DNA from: VXPQ01 sp964608315
GTDB taxonomy: Bacteria > Bacteroidota > Rhodothermia > Rhodothermales > VXPQ01
DNA: 64,000 nucleotides
NCBI GenBank assembly: GCA_964608315.1
Contig: CAZSNF010000008.1
Location: 1 to 64,000 of the forward strand
Direction: 5' to 3'
Position 1 is the stretch's first letter. Each line of letters opens with the position of its first letter. Both the position numbers and the translations under genes were made by a program. Below the pieces are notes generated by a model. That model was not told where the DNA came from and ran no database searches. It was given only the letters and a program-made list of their open reading frames with translations. Positions 17,719 through 26,298 of the stretch are shown here, piece after piece.

Positions 17719-17780
17719 AAACGCAAATCATCTATGCAATTTTTGCATAAAGAGGGCATGTTCTATGCAATTTTCGCATG
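17629..17780. promoter_or_regulatory. Cluster of four 17-bp LysR-type palindromes in two 31-bp pairs
   Basis: Sites TATGCAGTTTTTGCATA (17629), CATGCAATTTTTGCATA (17660), TATGCAATTTTTGCATA (17733) and TATGCAATTTTCGCATG (17764). Starts are 31, 73 and 31 bp apart. The same motif pair lies near the LysR gene at 14182-14229. Direction of control is probably leftward, toward the receptor remnant and the two dehalogenases. Confidence 0.62.
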
Positions 17781-17835
17781 AAAAGAAAACGCTCCGGTAT
17801 CGCCGCGTGGGGCGACGCCAGAGCGCGTTCCATGC

Positions 17836-17909
<74 letters not shown>

Positions 17910-18304
17910 TATCGCGGGTACAACGCCATGCCGCTCCGTTTGTTCGCTATGGATTCGCTCTGAATTCCCACCTTCCCTGCAAATTCGACGTCCCTCCAAT
18001 AGATTCTTGCAATATCGCCGTTGCGCAAAACGCCAAAAGCAATGACTGTCTTTGAAAAACTGCCCTTGAGACACAACGCTGCCGCTCCTCAAAACGTCTA
18101 TTGCTGGAAAGCAGGCAGGAAAAGAGGCCGCCGGGCAATGAAAAAAAAGATTTACACGGCAAACTTGACAGACAGTGGCGAAGGGCGGACATGTTCAATG
18201 CACAGATTTCGACAATGCCGCGCTCGTCGTATCGCGTACCTTTTATGCAGCCCCGACGCCGCTTCTTGCGCGAAGAGGCGGCGCTGCGGCGCGCGTCCCT
18301 CCCT
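17910..18304. other. Gene-free region between tRNA-Arg and thiD
   Basis: About 395 bp. Short frames on both strands have no recognisable pattern. I see no further tRNA, no clear terminator for the thiamine operon with a T-run, and no repeat copy. Confidence 0.4.
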
Positions 18305-19123
18305 TTATTCCGCCGAGGGCAGCGCGTCTCCCGGATTCAGAAAATAAAAATGGTTCACGGGGCCATGGCCCTGTCCGATCTCCGGGGCGCAACGGATGGC
18401 TTCCGTCACATACCGCTTGGCTCGCGCAACGGACTCCTTAAGCGAAAACCCGCGCGCCAGATTCGCCGCGATGGCGGACGCACAGGTACAGCCCGTGCCG
18501 TGCGTATGCTTCGTGGCGATGCGGGGCGCGCGAAACGCATGCATCCGCTCGCCGTCGTACAGCACGTCCACGGCGTCGTCGCCCGTTTCGTCCACATGCC
18601 CGCCCTTGACGAGCACGGCCCTCGGCCCCAGGGCATGAATGGCGGCGGCGGCTTCCTCCTGCGCCTCTTCCGAATCCACGTCGAACCCGGCAAGGCGCCG
18701 GGCTTCGCGCGCATTGGGCGTAACCAGCGCGGCAAGCGGCAGAAGCCGTTCGCAAAGCGTTTCCACCGCATCGTCGCACAACAGGGAAAATCCGCCTTTG
18801 GAAATCATCACCGGATCGACGACCAGAGGAGAAACCCGGCGCGAGCGCAATTTTTCCGTAACGGTTGCAATGACCGCGGCAGAAGACAGCATGCCCGTTT
18901 TCGTAGCGCTTACGTCGAAATCGTCGTATACCGCGTCGATCTGCTTTGCGATCAGGTCGGGCGGAAGTTCGAAAGCATCCAGAACGGCCTGCGTGTTCTG
19001 CGCAGTGACCGCCGTGACAACGCTCGCGGCGAACACGCCATGGGCCTGCATGGTTTTTATATCGGCCTGAATGCCGGCGCCGCCGCCGGAGTCGCTGCCT
19101 GCAATGGTAAGGGCCACTTTCAT
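18305..19123 (-). CDS. thiD: Hydroxymethylpyrimidine/phosphomethylpyrimidine kinase ThiD
   Basis: 272 residues. ThiD phosphorylates HMP to HMP-P and then to HMP-PP for thiamine synthesis. The N-terminus ALTIAGSDSGGGAGIQADIK is the family signature. VDPVMISKGGFSLL and THGTGCTCASAIAANLARG (the anion-hole/catalytic-base region) follow in order. The start overlaps the stop of the thiE gene by 4 bp, so it is the last gene of the thiO-thiS-thiG-thiE-thiD operon. Length and motifs are complete. Confidence 0.95.
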   Translation of the reverse strand: MKVALTIAGSDSGGGAGIQADIKTMQAHGVFAASVVTAVTAQNTQAVLDAFELPPDLIAKQIDAVYDDFDVSATKTGMLSSAAVIATVTEKLRSRRVSPLVVDPVMISKGGFSLLCDDAVETLCERLLPLAALVTPNAREARRLAGFDVDSEEAQEEAAAAIHALGPRAVLVKGGHVDETGDDAVDVLYDGERMHAFRAPRIATKHTHGTGCTCASAIAANLARGFSLKESVARAKRYVTEAIRCAPEIGQGHGPVNHFYFLNPGDALPSAE

Positions 19124-19920
19124 GAAGCATCTTCGAGATATGCGCGCAGGGCGTTAAGATAGGCGCGGGCCGCTTCTCCGGGGCGGTCGGCCTGCATAAT
19201 CCCGGACAAAACCGCCACGCCGTAGCTTCCCGCCGCAAGACACGGCCCGATGCGTTCGGGGGTAACGCCGCCAAGAGCATATACGGGGAGACGCCCCTGG
19301 ACATGATGCGCAAAATCGCGCAGCGCATCGACGCCTGCGCCGGCATACCCGGGCTTGCCCTGCGGGCTGAAAACAGGACTGAAAAAAAAATATTGAGGGG
19401 GATGGGCCTCCCGCTCCCGGGAATGACTCCCTGTGGCGCGGGGGTTGGTCCCGATGGCGCTACCCGAATCGCGATTTTGACGATCTCCGCCCATTGCGGC
19501 CCGAGCCTCTTGCAGATTGTGCGCCGATCTGCCGTAAGGCTGCCGGGAGTCGCCCGAAAACCCCGGCGCCGGATCGCGCGTCCCGGCATGATACCCGCAC
19601 CCCAGGGCTTCGGCCGCCTCCGGGCGGCCATTTACGGAAAGCAGCATCGACGGAGAAACCTTGCGCAAGCGTTCGACCAGACGGGCAGCGGATTCCCGAA
19701 ACAACCTGTCGGGCGCGGCGCGATCCCGCAAGTGCACCCACAGGGTTTGATCGGAAGTTTTTTCAGAAACAGGCCCGGACGCCGCTTCCGCGGCGACGAT
19801 GATCCGGTCGGCGCATTCGGGGTCGGTGAATCCGTCCCCGATCAACAAGAGTCGGGGCAAACGCCATGCGAACGCCGTCCCGCCCGCATCCTGCTTCGAC
19901 GCCGCTTGTGCGTTATCCAC
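19120..19920 (-). CDS. thiE: Thiamine phosphate synthase/TenI-like protein
   Basis: About 266 residues from a GTG start that overlaps the thiG stop (GTGGATAA). ThiE joins HMP-PP with thiazole phosphate; TenI is a related thiazole tautomerase. The C-terminal half carries FFSPVFSPQGKPGYAGAGVDAL and YALGGVTPERIGPCLAAGSYGVAVLSG, typical of the phosphate-binding end of the TIM barrel. The N-terminal half is longer and more divergent than in ordinary ThiE, with an Arg/Gly-rich inserted loop around the middle. TenI is therefore a real alternative. Position between thiG and thiD supports a thiamine role either way. Confidence 0.8.
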   Translation of the reverse strand: MDNAQAASKQDAGGTAFAWRLPRLLLIGDGFTDPECADRIIVAAEAASGPVSEKTSDQTLWVHLRDRAAPDRLFRESAARLVERLRKVSPSMLLSVNGRPEAAEALGCGYHAGTRDPAPGFSGDSRQPYGRSAHNLQEARAAMGGDRQNRDSGSAIGTNPRATGSHSREREAHPPQYFFFSPVFSPQGKPGYAGAGVDALRDFAHHVQGRLPVYALGGVTPERIGPCLAAGSYGVAVLSGIMQADRPGEAARAYLNALRAYLEDAS

Positions 19921-20701
19921 CGATGCGTCCCTCCATCGGCGACGAAGCCTGCGCATAGGTGCGGCGCGGCATGCGCCCGGACCGGAAGGCCAGCCTGCCC
20001 GCCTCCACGGCCCGGCGCATGGCGGCGGCCATCGTCACGGGATGCTGCGCATCGGAGACCGCGGTATTCAGAAGCACCCCGTCGTAGCCCAGTTCCATCG
20101 CCCGCGCCGCATCGCTCGCCGTGCCGATACCGGCGTCCACGATCAGCGGCGTATCCCGGATGAGGTCCCGGATGAGCGACAGATTGTAGGGATTCACCAG
20201 TCCCTGCCCGCTGCCTATCGGGGAGGCCAGCGGCATGATCGCGGCGCATCCGAGATCGGCCAGTTTACGGCACGCGATCGGATCGTCGTTGGCGTAGGCC
20301 ATCACGGAAAACCCGTCGTCCACGAGTTCCTTCGCCGCCCGGAGCAACTGCTCGACATCCGGAAGCAGCGTTTCGTCGTCCCCGATGACCTCCAGTTTGA
20401 TCAGACGGGTTTCCAGCGCTTCGCGGGCCAGTTGCGCCACCAGCACCGCCTCCTTCGCCGTATAGCATCCGGCGGTGTTCGGCAGGCAGCGATACGGCTT
20501 GAGCAATTCCAGAAAACGTTCCCCCGAAGCGTCCCGCAAATTTACGCGCCGGATCGCTACGGTAACGAGTTCCGTCCCGGACGCCTCGAGCGCATCCAGC
20601 ATCACCCGCGGATTCGGGTACCGGCTCGTTCCCATGATCAGCCGGGACGACAAGGCCATGTCGCCGATATGCAGCGTATCCGGGCGTCCGTTCGTCGTCA
20701 T
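19913..20701 (-). CDS. thiG: Thiazole synthase ThiG
   Basis: 262 residues. ThiG builds the thiazole phosphate ring from deoxyxylulose phosphate, dehydroglycine and ThiS thiocarboxylate. Visible signatures: SRLIMGTSRYPNPRVMLDAL near the start, LPNTAGCYTAKEAVLVAQLA, KLEVIGDDETLLPD (the Schiff-base Lys), and VDAGIGTASDAARAMELGYD (phosphate binding). The ATG at 20701 begins one base after the thiS stop. An upstream in-frame Met at 20725 would overlap thiS and is less likely. With ThiO in the operon, dehydroglycine is made from glycine. Confidence 0.95.
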   Translation of the reverse strand: MTTNGRPDTLHIGDMALSSRLIMGTSRYPNPRVMLDALEASGTELVTVAIRRVNLRDASGERFLELLKPYRCLPNTAGCYTAKEAVLVAQLAREALETRLIKLEVIGDDETLLPDVEQLLRAAKELVDDGFSVMAYANDDPIACRKLADLGCAAIMPLASPIGSGQGLVNPYNLSLIRDLIRDTPLIVDAGIGTASDAARAMELGYDGVLLNTAVSDAQHPVTMAAAMRRAVEAGRLAFRSGRMPRRTYAQASSPMEGRIGG

Positions 20702-20702
20702 G

Positions 20703-20930
20703 CTATCCTCCCTGTTGCGCCGCAATCACTTCGATCCGGTCGCCAAACCGAACCGCATGGCTGTCCCATGTTCCCTTCGGCGCCACCGTATCGTTCACCG
20801 CCACCGCAATGCCCTTTGCGCGGGTCGGGTCGAACCCCATCTCCCGCATCAGGACGGACACGGTGGCCTGCGCCGGCACGGAATGCGTTTTCCCGTTGAT
20901 CGACACGTCGATAAGAGATTCGGAAGACAT
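20703..20930 (-). CDS. thiS: Sulfur carrier protein ThiS
   Basis: 75 residues, beta-grasp size, ending in the Gly-Gly needed for adenylation and thiocarboxylate formation (IEVIAAQQGG). The start Met (MSSESLIDVSINGK) matches the usual family length. The gene sits immediately before thiG, the enzyme that uses it. A longer frame exists upstream but runs into a small tandem repeat and is not protein-like. Confidence 0.92.
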   Translation of the reverse strand: MSSESLIDVSINGKTHSVPAQATVSVLMREMGFDPTRAKGIAVAVNDTVAPKGTWDSHAVRFGDRIEVIAAQQGG

Positions 20931-20956
20931 GGTCCATCCGCCTGGTTGTGCAGCGC

Positions 20957-21015
20957 GTTTGTACGGCGGCGCATGCCGCGCGCTGTCTTTGTATATGGCG
21001 GCGCATGCCGCGCGC
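20957..21015. repeat. Two-copy tandem repeat between thiO and thiS
   Basis: A ~28-bp unit containing GGCGGCGCATGCCGCGCGC occurs twice, at about 20957-20983 and 20987-21015, each preceded by TTTGTA. The unit is partly palindromic and may form a hairpin in the thi transcript between thiO and thiS. No function can be claimed. Confidence 0.6.
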
Positions 21016-21032
21016 CGCATTCGGCTTAACCG

Positions 21033-22193
21033 TCACGCAGATACCGCCTCGAAACGTTCCGGTAAAAACGGAGCGATCCATGCAGAGGTTTCTCCAGTCA
21101 ATACGTACCGGGCCACTTCTTCGGAAGCGACCGGAGCAAGCAAGACGCCGTGCCGGTAAAAACCGGTCGCCATGACCACCCCGGGCGCGGAAGAAGGCCC
21201 CAGGATGGGCGAATGATCCCTGCTCGCCGGACGAAGGCCCGCCCATATGTCGCGCACGGGCAGATCGTCGACGCCCGGCACGATCTTGCGGACCTCCTCC
21301 AGCATAGCGTACAGCCCGCCTGCCGTAACACGGGCGTCGAAGCCCATTTCCTCCATAGTGGCGCCGATCAGTACGCGCCCGCCGGGCTTGGGGGCCGCGT
21401 ACGTATGCGCGCTACGCACGACATGCTGCAAGTCGAACGGGGGTTCGACCTGCAATTCGATCATTTGCCCCCGCACCGGACGCACGGGCGGCTGCTGATC
21501 CATAGTCAGCCCTTCCACGCCATGCGACCAGGCGCCCATGGCGAGCGCCACGCACGATCCCGCGACGCGCTCGCCGTCCTCGGTAACGACCGCAGGCGCC
21601 TCGGCGTCGGGTTCGACGGCGCACACGGACGTTCCTTCGCGCAGGACGCCCCCGGCTTGCAGAAAAGCAGCCCGCAACGCTTCGACGAGCGCCCGGGCGT
21701 CCGCCTCGCTATCCGTCGGGGAATACATGACCGCCGCCGGGCGAGACGTAATGAACGGTTCTATATCCAGCGCCTCCGCGGTGGAAAGCCACCGGACGTC
21801 CAGTCCCTGCGCTTTCATGAAATCGTAGCGGCGGCGCAACGCTTCCGCCGCGTCCCGGTCGGGGGCCACGTGCACGGCTCCGTTCGTCCGAAATCCGATC
21901 CCTATTCCGCTCGCCTCTTCCAGCGCCGCCGCAAACGACGGCCACCTGCGCAAACTTTCCCGGTTGAGCCGGTAGAGTTCGGGGTCCTCGAATCCTATTT
22001 CCGCGTCCGGCGCCAGCATGCCCGCCGCCGCCCAGGAGGCCCCCCGCCCGGCCCGATCCCGCTCGAAAAGATGCACGGTCCGCCCGGCGCATAGCAGCCG
22101 CCAGCCGAGGGCAAGGCCCGCCACGCCGCCGCCCGCAATAAGCACGGGCCTTTCAGCGCGGGATGTGGTTGCATGGGATATGGTGCGAGACAT
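21033..22193 (-). CDS. thiO: Glycine oxidase ThiO
   Basis: 387 residues. ThiO is a FAD enzyme that oxidises glycine to the imine used by ThiG in aerobic thiamine synthesis. The dinucleotide-binding motif LIAGGGVAGLALGWRLL follows the chosen start closely, and GRGASWAAAGMLAPDAE matches the flavin amine oxidase region. The late RDIWAGLRPASRDHSPILG and VVMATGFYRHGVLLAPV stretches are typical of the DAO family. It is the first gene of the thiamine operon. No TPP riboswitch consensus could be found upstream. Confidence 0.92.
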   Translation of the reverse strand: MSRTISHATTSRAERPVLIAGGGVAGLALGWRLLCAGRTVHLFERDRAGRGASWAAAGMLAPDAEIGFEDPELYRLNRESLRRWPSFAAALEEASGIGIGFRTNGAVHVAPDRDAAEALRRRYDFMKAQGLDVRWLSTAEALDIEPFITSRPAAVMYSPTDSEADARALVEALRAAFLQAGGVLREGTSVCAVEPDAEAPAVVTEDGERVAGSCVALAMGAWSHGVEGLTMDQQPPVRPVRGQMIELQVEPPFDLQHVVRSAHTYAAPKPGGRVLIGATMEEMGFDARVTAGGLYAMLEEVRKIVPGVDDLPVRDIWAGLRPASRDHSPILGPSSAPGVVMATGFYRHGVLLAPVASEEVARYVLTGETSAWIAPFLPERFEAVSA

Positions 22194-22490
22194 GAAGCGA
22201 GGCGGCGCCAAAGCCCGGTCGGCGGCGAAAGTTTCGGGGCGTATCCTCAGGAAAATTAGGGGGCGGGGAGGCGGTATGCAAGCAGGACGCGACCTGAAAT
22301 ATCGGCCCGGTAACGAATCTGCCGCAAACGCTTGACAATAGCCCCCGGGCGGCGTACCATGCCTGCGGAATCCGCTAAACAAGGTAGTTGCACAATCCCT
22401 TCGAGAGCCAGCCCGAAATGCTCGCCTGATTTCTTCGTTCGGTCAATATGTCCCTATGGCGGGCAGGTCTCCAACGAATATGGATAAATA
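22194..22490. other. Upstream region of the thiamine operon
   Basis: About 300 bp. I searched the minus strand for the conserved TPP-riboswitch blocks (CTGAGA and ACCTGATC/GGATAATGCC) and did not see them. No gene is recognisable. The thi promoter presumably lies here. Confidence 0.4.
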
Positions 22491-22892
22491 ATGCGTGCGC
22501 CCAAACGCAAACATCACCGTATCCGGACTATCCATGTACGGCCAGGGGTCGATCTAGACAGACTGGCTGAACGTGTCCGGTATGTAGGCAGCCCCGAACA
22601 CAAGGATTATCCCGGTTGTGCCGGTCCGCCCGGCTTGCGCAGCGACGCCACGCCCTGCCCTCCCGAAATCAAAGACCCGGCAATGATTTGCGAATGGCTG
22701 CGCGCCGCTATTCGTTGCGGCGCGACAGGCAGCCTCTGGGAGGGGGACTTTCCCCGTTACGTATGGTATTAGCTCGATAACGTAGTTTACGAAGGCCGCC
22801 TCGTAAATCGCGGCCTCGGCGACTACAAGGGACACAAACTCAACGAAAACGAGTGGCCAGAAAATATCGACGCGTTTTATGGCGGAACTTGA
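22491..22892 (+). pseudogene. Small conserved-looking protein interrupted by an in-frame TAG
   Basis: The frame encodes 93 residues, meets TAG at 22770-22772, then continues in the same frame for 39 more codons to TGA at 22890-22892. Residues on both sides of the stop look like one protein: EWLRAAIRCGATGSLWEGDF, then PRYVWY, then after the stop LDNVVYEGRLVNRGLGDYKG. I have an impression of similar unnamed proteins with an uninterrupted GDFPRYVW...VYEGRLVN segment, but no function is known to me. A second small frame starts inside its end. Confidence 0.6.
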
Positions 22893-22941
22893 TTTTCAAA
22901 TCGACTGGCTGGACGGAGGAGAGGTGGTTCGGGTTGATTGA
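22879..22941 (+). pseudogene. Truncated start of a second small gene overlapping the first
   Basis: ATG at 22879 overlaps the previous frame by 14 bp and encodes MAELDFQIDWLDGGEVV before stopping at TGA (22939). The overlap is the arrangement expected for a coupled two-gene unit. The gene appears cut short where transposase-like sequence begins about 60 bp further on. Very short, so the call depends on the neighbour. Confidence 0.4.
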
Positions 22942-22959
22942 ACATCGTTTTCGGGCTTT

Positions 22960-23470
22960 TAAGGGGTAATATTGCGACCTTGTTCCGATCCAACCAACCC
23001 ATATGGAGGTATTCCATGCCCAAACGCACCCGCAGATGGAGCGCGGTTTCCTTTATCTCGCCGCCGTAATCGACTGGAAGAGCCGCAAGGCGCTTTCTCA
23101 CCGTATCTCGAACACGCTCGCGGCGGATTTTTGCGTCGAAGCGCTCGAAGAGGCCATTGGCCGCTATGGCGCGCCCGCTGTTTTCAATACGGACCAGGGC
23201 GCGCAGTTCACGTCGGAGGCGTTCACGGGCGTACTGAAGGCGCACGGCGTGCGCATCTCGATGGACGGCAAGGGCCGCTGGCTGGACAACGCGTACGTGG
23301 AGCGCCTGTGGCGCAGCCTCAAGCAGGAAGAAGTCTACCGGCGGGCGTACGAGACGGTGGCCGAGGCCAAAAAGGGGATCGGCGACTACCTGCGCTACTT
23401 CAACGAAGAACGCCCTCACCAGAGCCTTGACAATCTCACGCCCGATGACGTATATTACAGGATACTCTGA
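22960..23470 (+). pseudogene. IS3-family transposase (orfB, integrase core) remnant
   Basis: From 23003 the frame encodes 155 residues of an rve-type integrase core: AAVIDWKSRKALSHRISNTL (second part of the core), VFNTDQGAQFTSEAF (catalytic Asp), MDGKGRWLDNAYVERLWRSL and the catalytic Glu region QEEVYRRAYE, ending near ERPHQSLDNLTPDDVYY. The N-terminal half and orfA are missing. The bases before 23003 hold a frameshifted NQPIW-like relic. The stop codon lies inside a GGATACTCTGATTAAAT end sequence of the miniature family. No inverted repeats typical of IS3 were found. Confidence 0.8.
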
Positions 23471-23502
23471 TTAAATTTGCAGCAGATTTAATCAGGGTAT
23501 CC
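23460..23502. repeat. 43-bp palindrome made of two GGATAC-type element ends
   Basis: GGATACTCTGATTAAAT and ATTTAATCAGGGTATCC face each other with only about 9 bp between. This is the smallest member of the miniature family. It abuts the transposase remnant and supplies its stop codon. The right flank is TTAA, the left TACA, so a target duplication is not exact. Confidence 0.7.
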
Positions 23503-23553
23503 TTAAAATGGTGCCAATTGGCAGCTTGACGATGAAGAGGACGGAAAAATAAT

Positions 23554-25839
23554 ATGCGTACCCCACACACACGCGTAGCCGCCCTGCTTTGCCTGCCACT
23601 GCTTGCGGCGCTTTCGCAGCCGGCCGGGGCGCAGACGATGCCGGTGATCACGATCGAGGCGCCGACGTCTTCGGTGACGGAGGGGGAGAAGGCGGCGTTC
23701 AAGTTGACGGCGACGCCGGCTCCGGCGTCGCACCTGATTGTGAAGATGAAAGTGTTTGAACCCCCGAACGCGAACTTCGTTGGTGAGGTGGACAGGGGTG
23801 CTTTCTCAACTCTGAATACGGTTATACTTAGCGGCAGGTCGACGGCAACGCGCTACATCCAGATGGCGTCGGACATGGAGGATGAACCGAGCGGTCCGGT
23901 GTCGCTGAGGATATACGACCCGTCGAAGTTAGACCCCCACCCCGGCTACGTGCTGGGAGCCGCGGACTCCGTGTCCGTGACGGTGCGGGACGACGACCCG
24001 ACGTCCGTGACAGTCCATATCGCAGACGAAACCGCGGACGAGGGCGAGGCACTTTTCACGGATCCGGCGCTTGATCAGGGCCAACTCGCCAAAATCGAAA
24101 TCACCACAGGGAGAAAGCTGTACGCTGGAGAGACGCTGACCATTCCCTTCATTTTCGACAAAAACAAAGGTCAGCAGGTAGCATTACTGAATCCTGCTGC
24201 TGGCAACCATAGCCTCAATTCCTCGAACGTGACCTTCACAGGCGACGCCGATGGGGCCCCGGTGAATATCGATATGAGAGTGTGGGTCCCGGAGGACGAG
24301 GACGCGGACAACGATACGCTGACGGTGAGCCTGGGCGCGGCGACGGCGACGGGGCTGGACGGAGGCGTGAACGTCACCCTTACCTCCATTGGCGATCCTT
24401 CTCTTCACCACATTATCCTTGTCGACAATGACCCCTATGTCGAGGTCACAGGTGGCGGGTCGGTGACGGAGGGGACGGCGGCGACGTTCACGCTGACGGC
24501 GAGCCCGGCGCCTGCGGCGGACCTGCCGGTGAACCTGAGCGTGGCGGACGCGCCGGGTTCGGATTTCGTAGACGAGGCGAACGAGGGCCTCCAGACGGCG
24601 ACGATCCCGGCGCACATGACGTCGGCGACGCACAGCGTCCCGACGGTGGCGGACAGGACGGACGAGCGGAGCGGACCGGTGGCGATAACGTTGCGAAGCT
24701 CCGCGCAGGACCCCGCGATGGGCGCGGGCTACATAATAAAAGGTGGCTCCGCGTCCGTGGCGGTGTACGACAACGATAGCCCCGCCGAGCCGGATATCAC
24801 GATCGCGGCCGGGACGTCTCCAGTGACGGAGGGGACGGCGGCGACGTTCACGTTGACGGCGAGTCCGGCTCCGGCGTCGCCCCTGACGGTGGACCTGAGC
24901 GTGTCGGACGCCCCGAACGGGGACTTCGTGGCCGCGGCGAACGAGGGCGCCAGGACGGCGACGTTCGCGGCGAACGCGGCGACAACGACGTACAGCGTCC
25001 CGACGGTGGCGGACACGAACGACGAGCCGAACGGTCCGGTGTCGGTGGAGGTCGTCGACGGCGCGTCTTACGGCGTGGGGAGCCCGTCCAGCGCTCAGGT
25101 GACGGTTGAGGACAACGACCCGACGCCGCCTGTGACGACGCCCGTTACGCCGCCTGTGACCCCACCCGTTACGCCGCCTGTGACGACGCCCGTTACGCCG
25201 CCTGTGACCCCCGCAGTCAGCCTGTCCGCATCGCCGAACCCGGCGACCGAAGGCGAAACGATCACCGTCGCGGCGACCCTCACGCAGCCGCTCGGCAGCG
25301 ACGTAACCATACCCCTTGCGTTCACCGTCGATACGGCGGAAACGGACGACTTCGTCGCGCTTGCCTCCATTGTGATCGAGGCAAATCAGACAAGCAACGC
25401 CGGCGCCGTCGCTACGAACGCGGACAACGACGCAGACGACGAAACGTTCGCCGTCGCGCTTGGCGACCTGCCCGACGGGGTGCAAGCGGGCGCTCCCTCC
25501 TCCGTCGAACTGACCATTACGGATCTGAGCGTTACAACCTCCGCCGAACGCAACGGCGCGGAAGAAGAGATACCCGAAGCGTTCGCCCTCGAGCAGAACT
25601 ATCCCAACCCGTTCAATTCGTCCACCACTATCAGGTTTTCTCTCGATAAAGCGCAGCACGCACGGCTCGCCGTCTACGACCTGCTCGGTCACGAGATGCG
25701 CGTGTTGACGGAGGGCGCGCGGCCAGCGGGGCGCTACGACGTTCCGTTCGACGCCTCCGACCTCGCCAGCGGCACGTATTTCTACGTCCTGCGTACGGAG
25801 GATCGGATCGCCGTCAAAACCATGTCGCTGCTCAAGTAG
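23554..25839 (+). CDS. Secreted multidomain repeat protein with type IX sorting domain
   Basis: 761 residues. A Sec signal peptide (MRTPHTRVAALLCLPLLAAL, cleavage after QPAGAQ) leads into four or so Calx-beta-like repeats, each beginning with a variant of TEGTAATFTLTASPAPA and ending DNDP. A Pro/Thr/Val linker (repeated PPVTPPVTP) separates them from a last repeat. The C-terminus (EQNYPNPFNSSTTIRF ... GTYFYVL ... KTMSLLK) is a type IX secretion sorting domain, so the protein should be exported across the outer membrane and anchored or released. The repeated units are similar enough at DNA level to recombine. Ligand and role are unknown; adhesion is a guess. Confidence 0.85.
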   Translation: MRTPHTRVAALLCLPLLAALSQPAGAQTMPVITIEAPTSSVTEGEKAAFKLTATPAPASHLIVKMKVFEPPNANFVGEVDRGAFSTLNTVILSGRSTATRYIQMASDMEDEPSGPVSLRIYDPSKLDPHPGYVLGAADSVSVTVRDDDPTSVTVHIADETADEGEALFTDPALDQGQLAKIEITTGRKLYAGETLTIPFIFDKNKGQQVALLNPAAGNHSLNSSNVTFTGDADGAPVNIDMRVWVPEDEDADNDTLTVSLGAATATGLDGGVNVTLTSIGDPSLHHIILVDNDPYVEVTGGGSVTEGTAATFTLTASPAPAADLPVNLSVADAPGSDFVDEANEGLQTATIPAHMTSATHSVPTVADRTDERSGPVAITLRSSAQDPAMGAGYIIKGGSASVAVYDNDSPAEPDITIAAGTSPVTEGTAATFTLTASPAPASPLTVDLSVSDAPNGDFVAAANEGARTATFAANAATTTYSVPTVADTNDEPNGPVSVEVVDGASYGVGSPSSAQVTVEDNDPTPPVTTPVTPPVTPPVTPPVTTPVTPPVTPAVSLSASPNPATEGETITVAATLTQPLGSDVTIPLAFTVDTAETDDFVALASIVIEANQTSNAGAVATNADNDADDETFAVALGDLPDGVQAGAPSSVELTITDLSVTTSAERNGAEEEIPEAFALEQNYPNPFNSSTTIRFSLDKAQHARLAVYDLLGHEMRVLTEGARPAGRYDVPFDASDLASGTYFYVLRTEDRIAVKTMSLLK

Positions 25840-26298
25840 CCGAGATTCCCGCAGTCAGGCGCGACTTCTCGCGAACGACGAGGCCGGCGTCGAGACATCA
25901 AAGGCATCCTCCTCCATGTCGCCGTCGGCGCCAGAGCCGCCAGCGCGCAATGCGCCTCGAATACAGGACGCCCCGATTAGGGCCTGTTAAGGACACTCTG
26001 ATTAAATCTACTTCGATCGGCGCTTCGCGTTGGTGCGTACAGGGTATTGCGATGGCATCGTTGAAATCAAGCGGTAAACGCTGCGGATTCGGGGCATGGC
26101 GGACGCGCCACGCCGTTTTCAAGGTTGATTTCGGCGGGCGTCTACGGTATTTTCCGATAGGTAAAAGCAGTGTCCTGCCTCCAGCGCACTGCCTGGTTCA
26201 ACGCCGCACAATATCCTTACCCTTACATGTTTGGATGAACCAGCGCCGATCCAGGCCCCGCCCGTTCGTTTTTGCACGAAAGTCAATAGAAATGCACG
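25840..26298. other. Intergenic region before the adenine methyltransferase
   Basis: About 460 bp containing the truncated miniature element at 25991-26104 and otherwise no recognisable gene. Short frames are not protein-like. Confidence 0.4.
25991..26104. mobile_element. Left part of a GGACAC miniature element, upstream border of an RM pair
   Basis: Starts GGACACTCTGATTAAATCTAC after TTAA (25987-25990) and runs about 114 bp before it is lost. It is about 96% identical by eye, in the same orientation, to the start of the full element at 28332-28585 on the other side of the methyltransferase/nuclease pair. The right part is missing. Confidence 0.82.

Noticed and set aside
22194..22490. TPP riboswitch before the thiamine operon
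   Set aside because: The conserved THI-box blocks are not present on the minus strand, so no claim is made.
23003..23502. IS3 remnant as the autonomous partner of the miniature elements
   Set aside because: The elements have GGAACC-type ends and 4-bp TTAA-like duplications, which do not fit IS3 (TG...CA ends, 3-4 bp). The shared sequence at the transposase 3' end is more easily an inserted element end.
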